The notes under the pieces are model-generated. The model was not told the origin of the DNA. It was given only the letters and a program-made list of their open reading frames with translations, and searched no databases. Source: Forficula auricularia (lineage: Eukaryota > Arthropoda > Insecta > Dermaptera > Forficulidae). From it: a stretch of 64,000 nt of DNA. Numbering within the stretch: the stretch's first letter is position 1; each line of letters begins with the position of its first letter. Position numbers and translations under genes: made by a program. The DNA lies in contig JALMQS010000887.1 of assembly GCA_024734495.1 (NCBI GenBank), positions 2,087,926-2,151,925 on the forward strand, read 5' to 3'. Positions 11,751 through 23,235 of the stretch are shown here, one piece after another.

Positions 11751-12469
11751 ATAATAAAAATGAACTGCAACGGATCGTTGCCAAACTTTATCTAAATTCA
11801 TTTGAAATATCAATATGTTTATTCCTTTATTATTAATCAGATATCACTTGCGATTTGCAGTTCATGTTGACTTTAATTCAAAAATAATGATCTATTCTCA
11901 TTTAATAGTCGATGAATAACCATTCTACATTGGATTTTTGACATTTCCGTTATTATTGGTAACCATTGCTGAAGACATGGAGAATCGACTTAAAATCAAA
12001 AATAGTGATTGATTCTCATCTATTACTTGAGGAATAAGAATTCCACATTAGGTTTTTGACGTTTCGATTATTATTGATAACCATTGCTGAAGCCATGGAG
12101 GAATCGGCTTAAAATCAAAAATAACGATCGATTCTTATCTACTACTAGAGGAATAACCTTATTGCATTCCATTTTTGATGTTTTGACTATTAATGGCAAA
12201 CTGGCTCTACTGAAAACGTTGAAGAATCAACTTAAAATCCAAAAGTCTAAAATCTTTTATGGCAAACAACTTAAGCTTGATGCCCCATGCAATTTTAGGC
12301 AAAACCGTCACGTGCTAAAATACAACCTAATTGAATACTACAATTTCTGATTTTAATTGAGTTCATGGGTTCCGTAGTCTTTACCTGAGGGCCCTTTGAA
12401 GTCGCGCTTGCCGCCAGACCGATTACAATACTTTCCCCATGCTTCGCATTGGATAAAGTAAAAAGCAAA

Positions 12470-13350
12470 TAAAAATATCTGAAAACGTCAATTTTTCTGC
12501 TTCGAGAGTAAAAATTAGAGTGAGGTATTATCATTATTATCAGTGGCCCCACGCCGATAAATTCGCCCGCAATGGTTTAATATAACTCGCAAAAGTATTG
12601 GTATCTTTTTAAAAACATGAATCTGTAAAAATAACCTAAGTTCTATTTTAGCCCTTGATTCAGCTCTCAAAAGAATTAATTTAAACCGGCGCCAAAATTC
12701 ACGACAATCCCAAAATCGATAAATGAGATTTGCAGCTTTGACTTTCCTTGATGATGATCTGAAGGTTTTTTTTTAATGTGTCCACCTATGAACCCAATAG
12801 TGAAATGAACTCAAAGTAGCATACGTGGTCATTTGAGTACAAGGAACAAGGCCACCTTTCCAGCACGACAGTTTGATAGATTTAACTTGGAAAGCGTATT
12901 TGTCTTTGACTTTGAATTACTTAGATTTCAAACTGGAGCTGTTAGTTTAGCCGATCGATGAGTTTAGTTGATTCAAGCTATATCTTTATCCTTTACAATT
13001 AAATGTTGAAATGTCGTGAAAAACAATAAATGTTTTTAATTTTCATATTTCACCTTTGACGAAAAACTCGAATACGTTTTCCTGATCATTGACGTTTTTA
13101 AAATAAATATTCCCATTAATTTTGGTTACTTCTGGATAAAAATAGCATTAAAATATAATTAATAAAGTAATTTTCCCGTTGTCTCTTTTAATCTTAATCA
13201 ATAAATTCAACTAGTATAAACAGCACGAATGGAATGTAATAAAGAAACAGATCGTTATGTTCTCATCCTTCTACAAGCCGAGTAACAAGATGCTTATAAT
13301 TTACAAATAAGCGACTTGTGTATTATTCAATACACCAATGATTATTTTAT
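12470..13350. other. AT-rich stretch, no gene seen
   Basis: No long frame, no tRNA-like boxes and no obvious repeats on either strand. Confidence 0.4.
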
Positions 13351-13356
13351 ACGATA

Positions 13357-14519
13357 CTAGGTGCAAGGCCCGCCTTCGGAGGCCCTCTTGCTAGCCAGGG
13401 AGCACGCTCCCTGGACCCCCAACCCACGAACCCCACCCTCACATCCCACTCTGACCCACCATACACCCCGAAACCCACCACACCCCCCAAAACCCACCCA
13501 GCACCTCCCCCACATCCCGCACCACGCACCCGTGACCAACTCCCGCCGCTACACCTCGACCCCAACACTTCATCCTTCACCCCACCCACCCCGGACCCCA
13601 AAACCCACGAACCCCCCCTCACATCCCACTCCCCCCTAAAACCACCCCGCACCATGCACCCGTACCCAACCCCCGCCCCCCACCCCCCCCACCCCAACAC
13701 TCCATCCCGCCCCCCACCCATCTTGACCCCCACCCCCGTACCACCCCACTAATCCTCTGGACCCTCACCTGAACCCCCCACTCCACCAACTCTGCACCAC
13801 CACCCTACTCCGCCTCACTCCCTCACCCCACCCCAATTCCATCCCGCACACCCCATAGCCCATTCCATTCCACCACCGCACCCAGTTTTTGCATTTCTAG
13901 CCTTCTAGTGACCCACAGATTATATATACAAAATTTGGTTGTGTTTGGTCCAAAAGCAAGAATTTTCATTTTTTGACCCCCCTTCCTCCATTTTGGGTGG
14001 TTAATTTTTGCATTTCTAGCTCCCAAGAGGCCCACAGATTATGTATACAAAATTTGGTTGAGTTTGCTCCAGGGGCAAGAATTTACAATTTTTTGACCAT
14101 CCCCACTTTTTGGGTGATTTTTTGGAAAAATTTTTAAACAAAAGTTGTCACAAATCACATTCCCTACAACTTTACCTATTATAAAATTTGCCGTAGGGTT
14201 AATAGTTTAGGAGTTATTTGATAATTTTCATTTGTGCGCCCCCTCCCCCCAAGCCCCCCTTTTGGGGTCAAAATATCATAACGTTATATAGCTATAAACG
14301 TAACTTAGTAGACATCTGATTCAAATATGAAATTTCATAATAATCCCTTTAACCGTTTTTACGTTAATCGTGAGCAAATTTTCGCGGAAACCACTGAAAC
14401 AAACAGACATACAGACAGGAATTTTGTTGAGTGGTTTTTCGTTCATAACTTTGCTTGAAACGTGTGCAACCAAAATTTGGAGCAATGTACAGACATAACC
14501 TTAATTTTATATATATAGA
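13357..14519 (-). mobile_element. Non-autonomous Helitron, both ends present
   Basis: Read on the minus strand it starts TCTATATATATAAAATTAAG (preceded by A) and ends in a GC-rich hairpin (GCCTCCGAAGGCGGGC) followed by TTGCACCTAG, then T. TC...CTAG inserted between A and T, without target duplication, is the Helitron signature. Order along the element: a 5' module of ~400 bp, two copies of the TTTTGTATACATAAT-type repeat, a ~480-bp G-rich minisatellite, then the terminal hairpin. No Rep/helicase gene is present, so it depends on an autonomous partner. The long frames through the GC-rich part are compositional artefacts. Confidence 0.88.
13380..13860. repeat. GC-rich, strand-asymmetric minisatellite in the Helitron
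   Basis: About 480 bp of CCCCACCC-type sequence on the plus strand, G-rich on the Helitron sense strand. Imperfect units contain CCCCACCCACC and CATCCCACTC. Related tracts occur at 31640-31780 and 59820-60340. Confidence 0.8.
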
Positions 14520-15160
14520 TGGATAGTAAATATAAAAGAGATTTGACATTTTAACTGGGACGTTTTAATAAATCCAAATTATTTAGAACAATGTCTTATA
14601 ATTTTATTACTTCGTTTATTTTTTATTTATTTATTTTTTTACGAATCAAGAGTATACAATACAGAAAAAATATTCAACAGAAGTTTAGTAAATCAATAAA
14701 AATTTTTGATTGTATTTGAATTAAATAGAAGGTAAAAAAAGAAGTGATTAAAAAATTAATTACGATATTTCGCTTAGCTAAATAAATATCTAGAATTTTT
14801 TACTAAATAAACATATACTCTTTCAGTATTATTTTCGTTCTTTTGAATTAAATACACGATGATGATGATGAATCAAGTTTAATATTCATATAATATTTAT
14901 TTTTAATGAATTTTTTGAAGATATTTTATTCTCAACTAAAATAAAAATAATAATAACCATCTGAGAATGAAAAATCGTCAAAAATTCCTTAAAAATAAAT
15001 TTGAAAGAATTATCAAATCCGTCACCCCATTACAAGAACTTGATAAATTCATTTTTGAGATACAAGCCTATTTCATAGCTAAAATACATAAGAATTGTTA
15101 TTTTTAACTGTAACAATAATAATTCTAATAATTTTATTCAGATAAGAATTTTAAAAATAG
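14520..15160. other. AT-rich stretch, no gene seen
   Basis: Low-complexity AT-rich DNA, including a short GAT repeat at 14860-14872. Nothing further is supported. Confidence 0.4.
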
Positions 15161-15164
15161 GGCA

Positions 15165-15490
15165 GGGGTTCTCAAATTGGGGGACGCGAAGCAACATCAA
15201 GGAGGGGAGGGAGACGACAGAGCATTTTATTTCGGAAAAAATTCCTTATATTACCATACATGTATGGTAGATACCAGTATTATATAATTTTGAATTCGGC
15301 GTGTGATTGGCTTACCAATGTACCTTTTGTGCTTATTTTTCTTGATCTTTTTTATTTTATTTTGTATTTTGTTTTACTTGTTAAATAATAAATATAATTT
15401 CATTATTTTTTTGCCATTGGGGGGGGGGGCCGGTATTTCATTATATCAAAAATGGGGCGACGCGCTGTAGGAAAAAGTTTGGGAAGGAAT
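15165..15490. mobile_element. hAT-like MITE, degenerate
   Basis: The left end CAGGGGTTCTCAAATTGGGG and the right end AAAAAGTTTGGGAA form a decayed inverted pair typical of hAT MITEs, with GACGCG near both ends. A poly-G run lies at 15420-15430. No ORF. Target duplication is not clear. Confidence 0.5.
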
Positions 15491-15534
15491 AGGTAAAAAG
15501 TTTTCCTCTATCGAATTTAATGAACGCGGTGTTG

Positions 15535-15640
15535 GTTTATAGTGAAAAATTAATAAAATTATATTAGCTTGGAGTTGGTGGTGTTTCTCCTTGTGAAACA
15601 CCACCAACTCAACCTAATATAAGTTTTTCTCTATGTTCTC
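15535..15640. repeat. PLE-end-like fragment with a strong hairpin
   Basis: CGGTGTTGGTTTA followed by a perfect 16-bp stem, GAGTTGGTGGTGTTTC and its complement, around a 7-nt loop. The layout (CGGTGTTGGTT...GTGAAA... then a GTGAAAC hairpin) repeats at 19800-19915 with a different stem sequence. Confidence 0.55.
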
Positions 15641-16503
15641 AAGAACTTGAAAAATAGAGTTACCTAGTTCTAGCAATCAGGTGACGAAATATAAAGATAA
15701 TAATTACTTGCAATCATAGGCATGAAGTCGAATCCCATTTAAAAAAACAAAAAAAAAACATTTTATTATAATACATAAGAAGACAACGTGAAACCACCCC
15801 CGGGGTAAGTACTTCCCTCAGGAAATTTATTATGGAGAAGATACTCTACATAGTAATAGCCAACACTCGGAAGAAGAAGAATATAAATGTTGAAAGTGAA
15901 AACCCACCTAAATTATGTTATCTTTGTTTCTTTTCATGCTGAGAAGAGAGGATTGAGCGATTTCGAGTAATGAGAAGGAAGAGGTGGCAAAAAAAGTGGA
16001 GAGGAAGTTGCATTAAAAATGAAAACGCGAATTCGAGAGGAAGCCAAGTTCAAATTGATGAGCAGAATGTCTCTTTCATCCCTCTGTATATTTTCTCCTT
16101 CTCTATCTCTCTTTCAGCCTACCCACACCTTGCGAGTACCCTTTTATTTTTCACTCTTGTGGAAATCTCCCAAAAGAACGAATTACATTTATTAAAATAT
16201 TCAAAAAAAAAAATAAGCAGGCCAAAAGCTACGAATATTTAATTTCTTTTTAAATTATATTTTAAATTTCATCAAATAAATATAATAAAAAAATGCGAAA
16301 CCGAATTGGAGGAAAAATTGAAAACTTTTACAAGACTTGGTACATTATCTGTTTGAGCCGCCCAAGTATTAAACTTAAATATGTATAATAACTCTTAAAA
16401 ATCTTATTTTTTTTTTATTTTAACCAACTTGTGATAAATTCGTATAATAAAAATAATAATAATAATAAATTAATTGAACCAATTGTATTACATGAAATAA
16501 AGT

Positions 16504-16735
16504 TTACATTGAATTTGAGGCTTCGACTTCGGAGATTACTTCACCACTATTGACTGTCTTTGATCTTCTTGAGCTTGTGATAATCTTTTTAGTCCTTGTT
16601 TTTAATAAGAGGAAAAAGTTAATGAAATAAAAAAACCTCTTTGTCATCATGATGCTCTCAGGATCTCCGATTTCTTGTTCCAATCCTCGATTTTTCAATA
16701 ATCATATCAATCAATATTCAATTCGTATCATTTTA
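16504..16735 (-). CDS. Weak candidate for terminal exon(s) of a host gene
   Basis: The minus-strand frame reads a charged, low-repeat sequence (GLEQEIGDPESIMMTKR... and RSKTVNSGEVISEVEASN) ending in TAA near 16504. A stretch rich in F and L between them could be a ~43-bp AT-rich intron bounded by GTTTTT and ACAAG, although the frame also stays open through it. Amino-acid composition differs from the chance ORFs around it. No domain is recognised. It could equally be chance; a transcript match would be needed. Confidence 0.22.
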
Positions 16736-16879
16736 ATTAATTTTAATACAAAAGTTTTTTGAAATAAGTTATTAGTAGGTCTTAAAACTAAATTGATTAA
16801 TTAAAAACTTAAATAAAATTGAAATTTGTTTATTTATGCCTAAATTTATGACAACGTATAAAGCTGAATAAAATCATCC

Positions 16880-17248
16880 AATTTTTTTTTTTTTTTTTTT
16901 TTAATTATATTGATGTGAGAAGGAGATACACCAGAAGGTCTATCCCCTAAAGGCCTGTATGGGCTGGGCCCTTCATCGTGAAAAGAACAGAGTAGAAGGA
17001 AAGAAGCCGGGATCACGAGCCAAATCTCAGAAAGTTATATACAAAATAATATCCAATTTACTAAGTTTTTAGGGGCTTCGAGCAGTGGTAAATTCTCCGT
17101 TCGATAAATTAGGTTAAATTTATCTCCCACTTAATTTTTTTCCAGACGCTATACTTACAGAAAAAATGTCTGGGTATAGCCGGGAATCGAACCCGAGAAC
17201 ACCGGGTTGCGAGCCAGACATGCTGACCATTAGACCAGGGAGGCCGAC
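16880..17248 (-). mobile_element. Full-length tRNA-derived SINE with poly-A tail
   Basis: On the minus strand the head (17248-17175) has A box TGGTCTAATGG and B box GGGTTCGATTCCC. A tRNA-like fold gives loop CTCGCAA, an Ala-like CGC anticodon, with one mismatch in the anticodon stem. A ~270-bp body follows and ends in ~20 A residues (poly-T at 16882-16902). The body, but not the head, recurs at 42978-43253 on the plus strand. Pol III would drive transcription from the internal boxes; retrotransposition needs a LINE in trans. Confidence 0.85.
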
Positions 17249-17589
17249 AAAAATAATTTTTTCTCAATTTTTGAAATGCAGCTTCTAAAACTAGTCTAAT
17301 CTATTCTTCACATTTGAAATTTCGACACTAGAATAAACTTTCTACGGCTTTCTGTTTTTGAGTAATCGTGAGTATAGGAATTTAGAACCACACCCAGACA
17401 GAAAAATATCAAGTGAATTTAATATTAGGGCCGCCCGGTAGACAGGCAAACTTCGTATTTCGATGACTGGAAAATAACTTGATGTTATCTGGGAGTTAAC
17501 AGGGAACGCAAGCATTCATGAAAAAGGTTATACTTTTTCCATCAGATTTTCAGAATAAAATTGAACTACTAGTAGCACTACATAATTTC

Positions 17590-17830
17590 TATAAAAGATC
17601 ATGAGAGATGGTCAAATACTAAATCTGAGATGTTATGGATTATTTGTATTATCTCTCGGCAAAACAAAAAATTTTCAATTATTTGTATTATGTCAGAATT
17701 GGGATTTGAACCCGAAGCTAAGTGGCTGGATTGTTATTTTTTGTCATTAGGGTTCAAATCCCAAAGGGGTGAAACAGCCCTTCTCATATAATACAATAAT
17801 CCATAACACCCCAGATTTTGTACTTGAACA
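17590..17830. repeat. Inverted pair of tRNA-like repeats
   Basis: The left arm (CATAACATCTC-type end, inverted) and right arm (CCATAACACCCCAGATTTTG) converge on two opposed B boxes: GGGATTTGAACCC at 17702 and AGGGTTCAAATCCC at 17750. This is a fold-back of a SINE-like unit. A degenerate relative lies at 18860-18960. Confidence 0.6.
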
Positions 17831-18299
17831 TTTATATAGAAATTTTAATGCTACTTCTACGACGTTTAAATTTTATACCAGACAATTAATTTACCATCTG
17901 ACTTTATAGTGATCTTAAAATTTTGCTCATATAGTAGTGTATGAGTGTTTTGAAATTTTAATTTCCAATTGATTTTTAGACATTTTATTATATTATTTGC
18001 ACCTTTTTTTGAAATGTAATTTATTATGCGAGTTTGGGCAGCCATTATTTAATAAATAGGGGGTAGCCTAGTGAATTTCTATTATTTTTATTCACATTAT
18101 TTGCATTGAATATTAAAGTGAAAATGGCTGATATCACTTTTCAGAAAATAAATTAACACTCATTTCTTTGACCCCATTCAAATAAATAATTGAATAAAAC
18201 GCGGATTCATTAGACGAAAACAATTCATATATTTAAAAATGGGACAAAAAAAAGTAATATCGACTTTTTCTTATTTTATACTTTTTCCAACGTAAACTT

Positions 18300-18400
18300 T
18301 TGATAAAGCTTAATCAATGAGGTTGTCCTCTGCTGATTTTTCTATATGAATCAACAACTCTGCTACTCTCTGCAAAACAAAATGTTTCCAAGTAAACTTT
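18300..18400 (-). repeat. PLE terminal-repeat outer fragment
   Basis: Contains GTCCTCTGCT, GAATCAACAACTCT and GCTACTCTCTGCAAAAC, the outer end shared with 22280-22360, 30240-30310, 39795-39880, 45065-45150 and 50790-50810. Confidence 0.6.
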
Positions 18401-18839
18401 TCAATGTAGTAAGTCCAATTTCTAAATAGTTGTTTGCAATGGAGATATAAATGAAGGGTCAGGGGAAAAACGACGTAGTAATATTTTTAATTTGACATAA
18501 AACGATATTTAAAGTGGACTTCGGCTAGTCTCCCTCTTTATCAGAGTTTTTAGTATGAAATCAGTGTTTTTTGCACCTTTAATTTATTGGAATTAAAAAT
18601 ATCCATCATAGACCAAGACAGATATCATCATCAGTTTAAAATCGAAAAATAAACTGACTATGTCGCTTCCCCCCCCCCCCCCACAGGCCCTTCAAATTAG
18701 AACATAAAGACAGATTAGAGAAAAGAAATATTGTCATAAAATTATTTTTTTCGTTTTAGATAATTAAAAACACAAATAAATCAAAAAATTGAAGGTTTTT
18801 TTAGTGAATTCAATACTCTGGTTTCCCAGTAGGGGTTCT

Positions 18840-19560
18840 GAATAATTAAATAAATATAGTTGTCTGAAGAAAATTACTAGAGATTGTCAACTACTAAACC
18901 CTAAATTATAATAAAAATCAAGTATAACTCTGATTTAATACTTGACAATCTCACAATATGATTTCCTATATAAATCTTAACTCTTCAAGTTCAGTAATTT
19001 GAACATTTATATTAATTAATTAAAGGAATACTTAATTATTCCAATGAACTTTGATTTTCGAAAATTTCAGTAGAACCTAGTATATCCGGACTAACTTGGA
19101 CCAATGGCAAACCGGATAATCGAAAATCTGAATAATCCTCATATATGGGTAATAAAAACAAAACAAATCCTCAAATAAGCGAATTTAAATTTATTACCAT
19201 AAAAAAACATGTTATATCAAAATTACATAGAATTGTTTAAAAAAATACATACATACGTTAAAACAATTTTGGTGAAATTATAATTACATCATTGTAATCA
19301 GAGTTAAAAATTATTATCTATGTGAACATTTATTAAAATAAAAATGTCTTCAAATCCGATCCGGATAATCCGGTGGTTCGTATAAATGAGGGCCGGATAA
19401 ATGAGGTTTTACTTTACTTAAAATCGAAACACTCCAATTTTATTTAAATTAACATATATGGTTTGACTGTAAGATTAGACTTAGAAAAAATTAATCGTGA
19501 AATTATTTAATGGTGAAGATTAAATTTTAAGTAAAAAATTTTAACAAATGTAACGCTTGA
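18840..19560. other. AT-rich stretch with short inverted segment
   Basis: 18865-18955 holds a short inverted pair around GAGATTGTCAA. The remainder shows no gene and no clear repeat. Confidence 0.4.
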
Positions 19561-19790
19561 AATATGTATGTGTTAGATTGCTTTTGGTTGGGGAAACACG
19601 TAATTGGGCCGGAGTGCTTTTTTTCACTTGGGATCAATCCTCAAGGGTCACATCCATTCTCAGAAATAAATAATAATTGCATAAGAAGTTACATTTCCAT
19701 CGAGCGTCATGACACTCACGATTTTTTTTTCTGTTTCGATTCTGATGCAAATAAACATATACCTATATATACATAATTAATTTTGTTTGA

Positions 19791-19919
19791 TAACTTTTAA
19801 GGAGTTCGGTGTTGGTTCTAGGTGAAACATTTTAATATAATAATAAAACTTGAGTAAGATACGAGGTAGGTTTCAGAAAAAAAACGTAACTGTGAAACCT
19901 ACCTCGTATTTTACTCAAA
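19791..19919. mobile_element. Small insertion flanked by a 10-bp direct repeat
   Basis: TTTTGTTTGA occurs at 19781-19790 and again at 19920-19929, bracketing a segment with GGTGTTGGTTCTAGGTGAAAC and a 14-bp stem (CGAGGTAGGTTTCA and its complement). Probably a PLE-end fragment inserted with target duplication. Confidence 0.65.
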
Positions 19920-19920
19920 T

Positions 19921-19985
19921 TTTGTTTGAGACTATAGTTTCGAAGATTTTTGAGCTTCATCATCAGTCTTTTTAGTTATAAATAT
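19921..19985 (-). ncRNA. Hammerhead ribozyme, PLE type (core intact, stem I weak)
   Basis: Minus strand: CTGATGA (19966-19960), stem II GAAG/CTTC with a 9-nt loop, GAAAC (19941-19937), TATA, then GTC (19932-19930). All core bases match the hammerhead consensus. Stem I pairs only 2 bp next to the core before a large internal loop, so activity is uncertain. Confidence 0.6.
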
Positions 19986-20100
19986 TTTATCTGTTATTTT
20001 TCATCGGTTTATGGTATTTACTCAATTTGATATAAAATTTCGTTTTGTTGATTTTCTATATTCAATCAAACTCATGAGAAATAGTAGATAAAATATTTAA

Positions 20101-20148
20101 AAGACTGATAAAATGTAAGTCAAATCTTCGAAACTATATAGTATCAAA
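20101..20148 (+). ncRNA. Degenerate hammerhead (partner arm)
   Basis: CTGATAA (G8 to A), a mismatched stem II, GAAAC, then TATATAGTATC. The core change should abolish cleavage. Confidence 0.5.
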
Positions 20149-20930
20149 CACAAATTATATATATAGGTAGGTATATCTATCAGTGGCCGTTGGTGACTTT
20201 TCAATCAGGGGATGCTGTCCAAAAAGTACTATTCACTCTTTGAAATTTTATTTAAATCTTTACTTTTTTTTTCAAATTTCATCGAATTTAAAATTTAACA
20301 TTCAATTTTCTAAAAATATATTTTGTGTCCTTTTACGGATACTTTCTGTGAGTGTGGATTTGAGTGAGAAATTAAATCTAGTGACTTAAACTCTACAGTC
20401 CCTGAGATGTTAATCGACCATCTTCCACAATGAATCAGCCTGTCCTATAAGAAAATCTTAAATTTCTCCTAATTCTATTGCTAAAGCAAGCTATGACTTG
20501 TCTATTTCGCTCTTAATAATTTCCGATCTTATATATTGAGAGTTCTTACAAATGGATTATTCCAAAAATTCCCGAATCATATTTATTTATTTCTTTTTTG
20601 TATTATTTCTATTTCAATAGTTCCTCAGAAAGAACGATTTTTATTCGCCTAAAACTCTTCTGGACTTGCCTTTGACATCCTTGAACTTGAAGAAATACCA
20701 GGACTTGAAACCTTCTATCCCCACACTTTTCGAAAAAATCATTCATTTTATTGCCCCTTGAAACTATGCAACAATTTTATTTCATTTCGAGAACCAATAT
20801 ACCTACTTTTCAAAACAAAAAATGTATTTTATATAAATATTTAAAATAACGGATAATAATTTGAAAATTTAAAGATCTGAAATTTTGAAGTAGACCTTAT
20901 ATAGTATATTTATGAAAATACTCTAAATGT

Positions 20931-22275
20931 TTGAAATTTAAGGGATGTGCCGCATCTACAGCACCCAAGCCACTGATATCTATATATCATCATCATCGAC
21001 GAATTAGTCTTCTTAACCACCACTACAAGCTCTACACCCGAATAATAACAACTAGGTTAGAGACTAAGTTGATTTTTTACCAGCAAGAACAAGACGGTTT
21101 CCGTCGTGGATATGGTACCAACGATCATCTGCAAAAACTGAAAACATTAATAGAAAAAACTATAGAATACAATTGCCCCTTGGCACTTGTGTTTGTGGAT
21201 TTTAAAAAGACATTTGATACTGTGGAGTTACCATCTATTCTGACAGCACTACAAAAATGTAGAATCGATCATCGTTATTGTAACATTATCAAGAACATCT
21301 ACGAAAATGCCACAACAACCGTAAATCTGCATTCAACAACAAATAAGATAAACATCAAAAGAGGAGTTAGGCAGGGTGACACTATGTCACCAAAGCTGTT
21401 CACCACTGTACTTGAGCATGGGTTCAAAATGTTGGCATGGTAAGAGAAAGGAATAACTATCGATGGAGAGAGGCTTAGTCACTTACGCTTCGCGGATGAT
21501 ATTGTCATCATATCAGATAATTTAGGGGACGCAAAAAACATGGTTCAAGATCTCGAGAATGTGTCTCGAAAAATAGGATTGATGATAAACTATCAAAAAA
21601 CAAAGATGATGACAAATATGGTCTTCAGCGAGGAAATCCAGATTGAGGATCAGGTTATAGAGGTGGTGGAAAAATATGTTTACCTAGGCCATGAGATAAG
21701 AATAGGTCGAGATAACCAGACCTGCGAAATGTTAAGAAGGATCACTCTGGGATGGGCAGCCTATGGGAATTTGAAAGACATTTTAAGGCAGATATCCCAA
21801 CAACGTTGAAGCGGAAAGCCTTCAACCAGTGCGTCTTGCCAATTTTGACTTATGGAGCAGAGACTTTGACTCTCACAAAAATATCATCAGAAAAACTGAG
21901 AGTAACACAAAGGCGAATGGAAGGATCAATGCTTGGTTTGACCTTAAAAGACCGCGTAAGAAATGATGAGATCCCTAGACGAACTGGAGTAGACGACATC
22001 ATTGAACGCATTGCAAAACAAAAGTGGAGATGGGCTGGACATATCGCTAGAATGGAGGATGGCAGATGGACAAAGAAACTCCTTGAATGGAGGCCAAGAG
22101 AGGATAAGCAAAGCCGAGGTAGACCTCCCACACGATGGACAGACGATATAAGAAGAATATCGACATATTGGATAAAAGTTGCAAAAGATCGAGAAAACTG
22201 GAGACATTTGGAGGAGGCCTATGTTCAGCAGTGGACAAGAAAAAGGGCTGTTTGATGATGATGATGATTATTATG
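20931..22275 (+). pseudogene. RTE-type LINE reverse transcriptase, 5'-truncated
   Basis: Conceptual translation covers the reverse transcriptase from about the NYRPISLL region (here RRISLL) onward: FVDFKKTFDTV holds the first catalytic Asp, RGVRQGDTMSP follows, and FADDIVI (~21487) is the catalytic pair. The thumb/C-terminal region (YVYLGHEI, LPILTYGAET, RWAGHIARM, RGRPPTRW, VQQWTRKRAV) runs to a stop at 22255. Defects: an in-frame TAA at 21441-21443 and a frameshift near 21785. The 3' end is a (TGATGA)n run at 22253-22268, typical of RTE elements. The endonuclease half is missing, as expected for 5' truncation. It abuts a PLE end fragment. Confidence 0.88.
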
Positions 22276-22400
22276 TTTATTTACATCAAGCAGAAGAGAA
22301 CCAAATCGATTACTCTTTATGAATCAACAGCTCTGCTACTCTCTGTAAAAAAACATAATATTTCCAATTAAATTATATTTCTAGTATAAATTGTTTCAAT
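22275..22400 (+). repeat. PLE terminal-repeat outer fragment
   Basis: TTTATTTACATCAAGCAGA, ATGAATCAACAGCTCTGC and TACTCTCTGTAAA match the outer end of the P2 palindrome. It follows the LINE tail directly, suggesting the LINE inserted into an older PLE copy. Confidence 0.6.
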
Positions 22401-22409
22401 TTTATTATC

Positions 22410-22935
22410 ATGAAAGTGATCCGCCAAGGATCGGGCTGCTTTTTTATTTTCATTTAATTCGCCTCCAATAACCAGTAACCATGTATTTCTGGTTTTTATC
22501 GGATTGGGCGAGTGCAGGTAGAGGAGTATTCCTCATTACCGTGAGTGTAACAATGTGTGTCCGGAACATAGGCGGCCATCCGTGAGGGATTTTCTCCCTA
22601 GAGGGCTCTGCCTCTGCACGGGACAGCGGCTCGGTTTCCCCGTCCGTATAAACTTGTCTTTCGCTCCAATCTATATTTATATTCACGGGGATGGAAATTG
22701 CAGCCGACCGTCGACAGTTAAAAAAAGAGAATATGTTTTTTTATTATTATTATTATTTTATTTTTATGACGGCTACTAAAAAAGGAAATTTTTAATTTCA
22801 AGCGCATCAAAAGCTCCACCGAGTCTCGTATTCTCTTGTTTGTTTGTTTTTTCACAAAAATCCGTATCCATTAATTAGATGACGAACCGAGTTATGCGAG
22901 TTCACAGTTTCAAAGGAGACATTATTAAATAAATT

Positions 22936-22970
<35 letters not shown>

Positions 22971-23230
22971 TGAAAACAAAAAATCCTCTCTCAAAGAATT
23001 ATTACTTTGATGTTTTTCAGATTTTTGAACATTGAAATTATTCTTAATTGTAAATTTTTATAATAAAAATTCAAAATAATTAAAAAGATTTTTTTTTTTA
23101 ATATATTCCTTTCTTTAGAAAACAAAAAGAAAGCTATTTAGTAGGTGGACATTAAATGACAATATAATAAAAGAATGTGGTTATATATTTTCGATCATTT
23201 TTAATTGTTATTATTTTTTTATTAATTAAA
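22410..23230. other. GC-normal patch, then AT-rich DNA with poly-A
   Basis: 22420-22720 is less AT-rich than its surroundings and open on both strands for 70-80 codons, without motifs. It may be part of an LTR or a 5' UTR. A 28-base poly-A lies at 22942-22969. Confidence 0.35.
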
Positions 23231-23235
23231 ATTAA

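Larger units (their letters stand above)
9865..12465. repeat. Long fold-back repeat of ~118-bp units (copy 2)
   Basis: Left module 9865-10160 matches 222-530. About 118-bp units run from ~10300 to ~10640 and turn inverted at ~10690-10920. The arm 10920-11035 (ending in GATCCGTTGCAGTT) is inverted at 11763-11880, and further units continue to 12250. The outer end 12290-12460 is the inverse of 1-170. The central 730 bp holds a Helitron end and a SINE. No protein-coding frame. Confidence 0.75.
19690..20165. mobile_element. Penelope-like terminal repeats in palindrome (copy P3)
   Basis: Arms 19921-19995 and 20075-20150 are inverted copies, each carrying a hammerhead-like core in outward orientation. 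The outer parts (GATGCAAATAAACATAT) match the P2 palindrome at 39.8 kb. A 129-bp insertion interrupts the left arm at 19791-19919. Confidence 0.65.

Noticed and set aside
13347..13733. Long open frames (60-128 codons) on both strands in the GC-rich Helitron block, and likewise at 59824-60202
   Set aside because: They are Pro/His/Thr- or Gly/Trp-rich products of a C-rich minisatellite, open in several frames at once, inside a non-autonomous Helitron.
17160..17248. A genuine tRNA-Ala gene
   Set aside because: A mismatch in the anticodon stem, a poly-A-tailed body and a second copy of the body elsewhere show it is a SINE head.
21850..22238. Minus-strand frames opposite the LINE
   Set aside because: Shadow frames of the RTE reverse transcriptase tail; no motif of their own.
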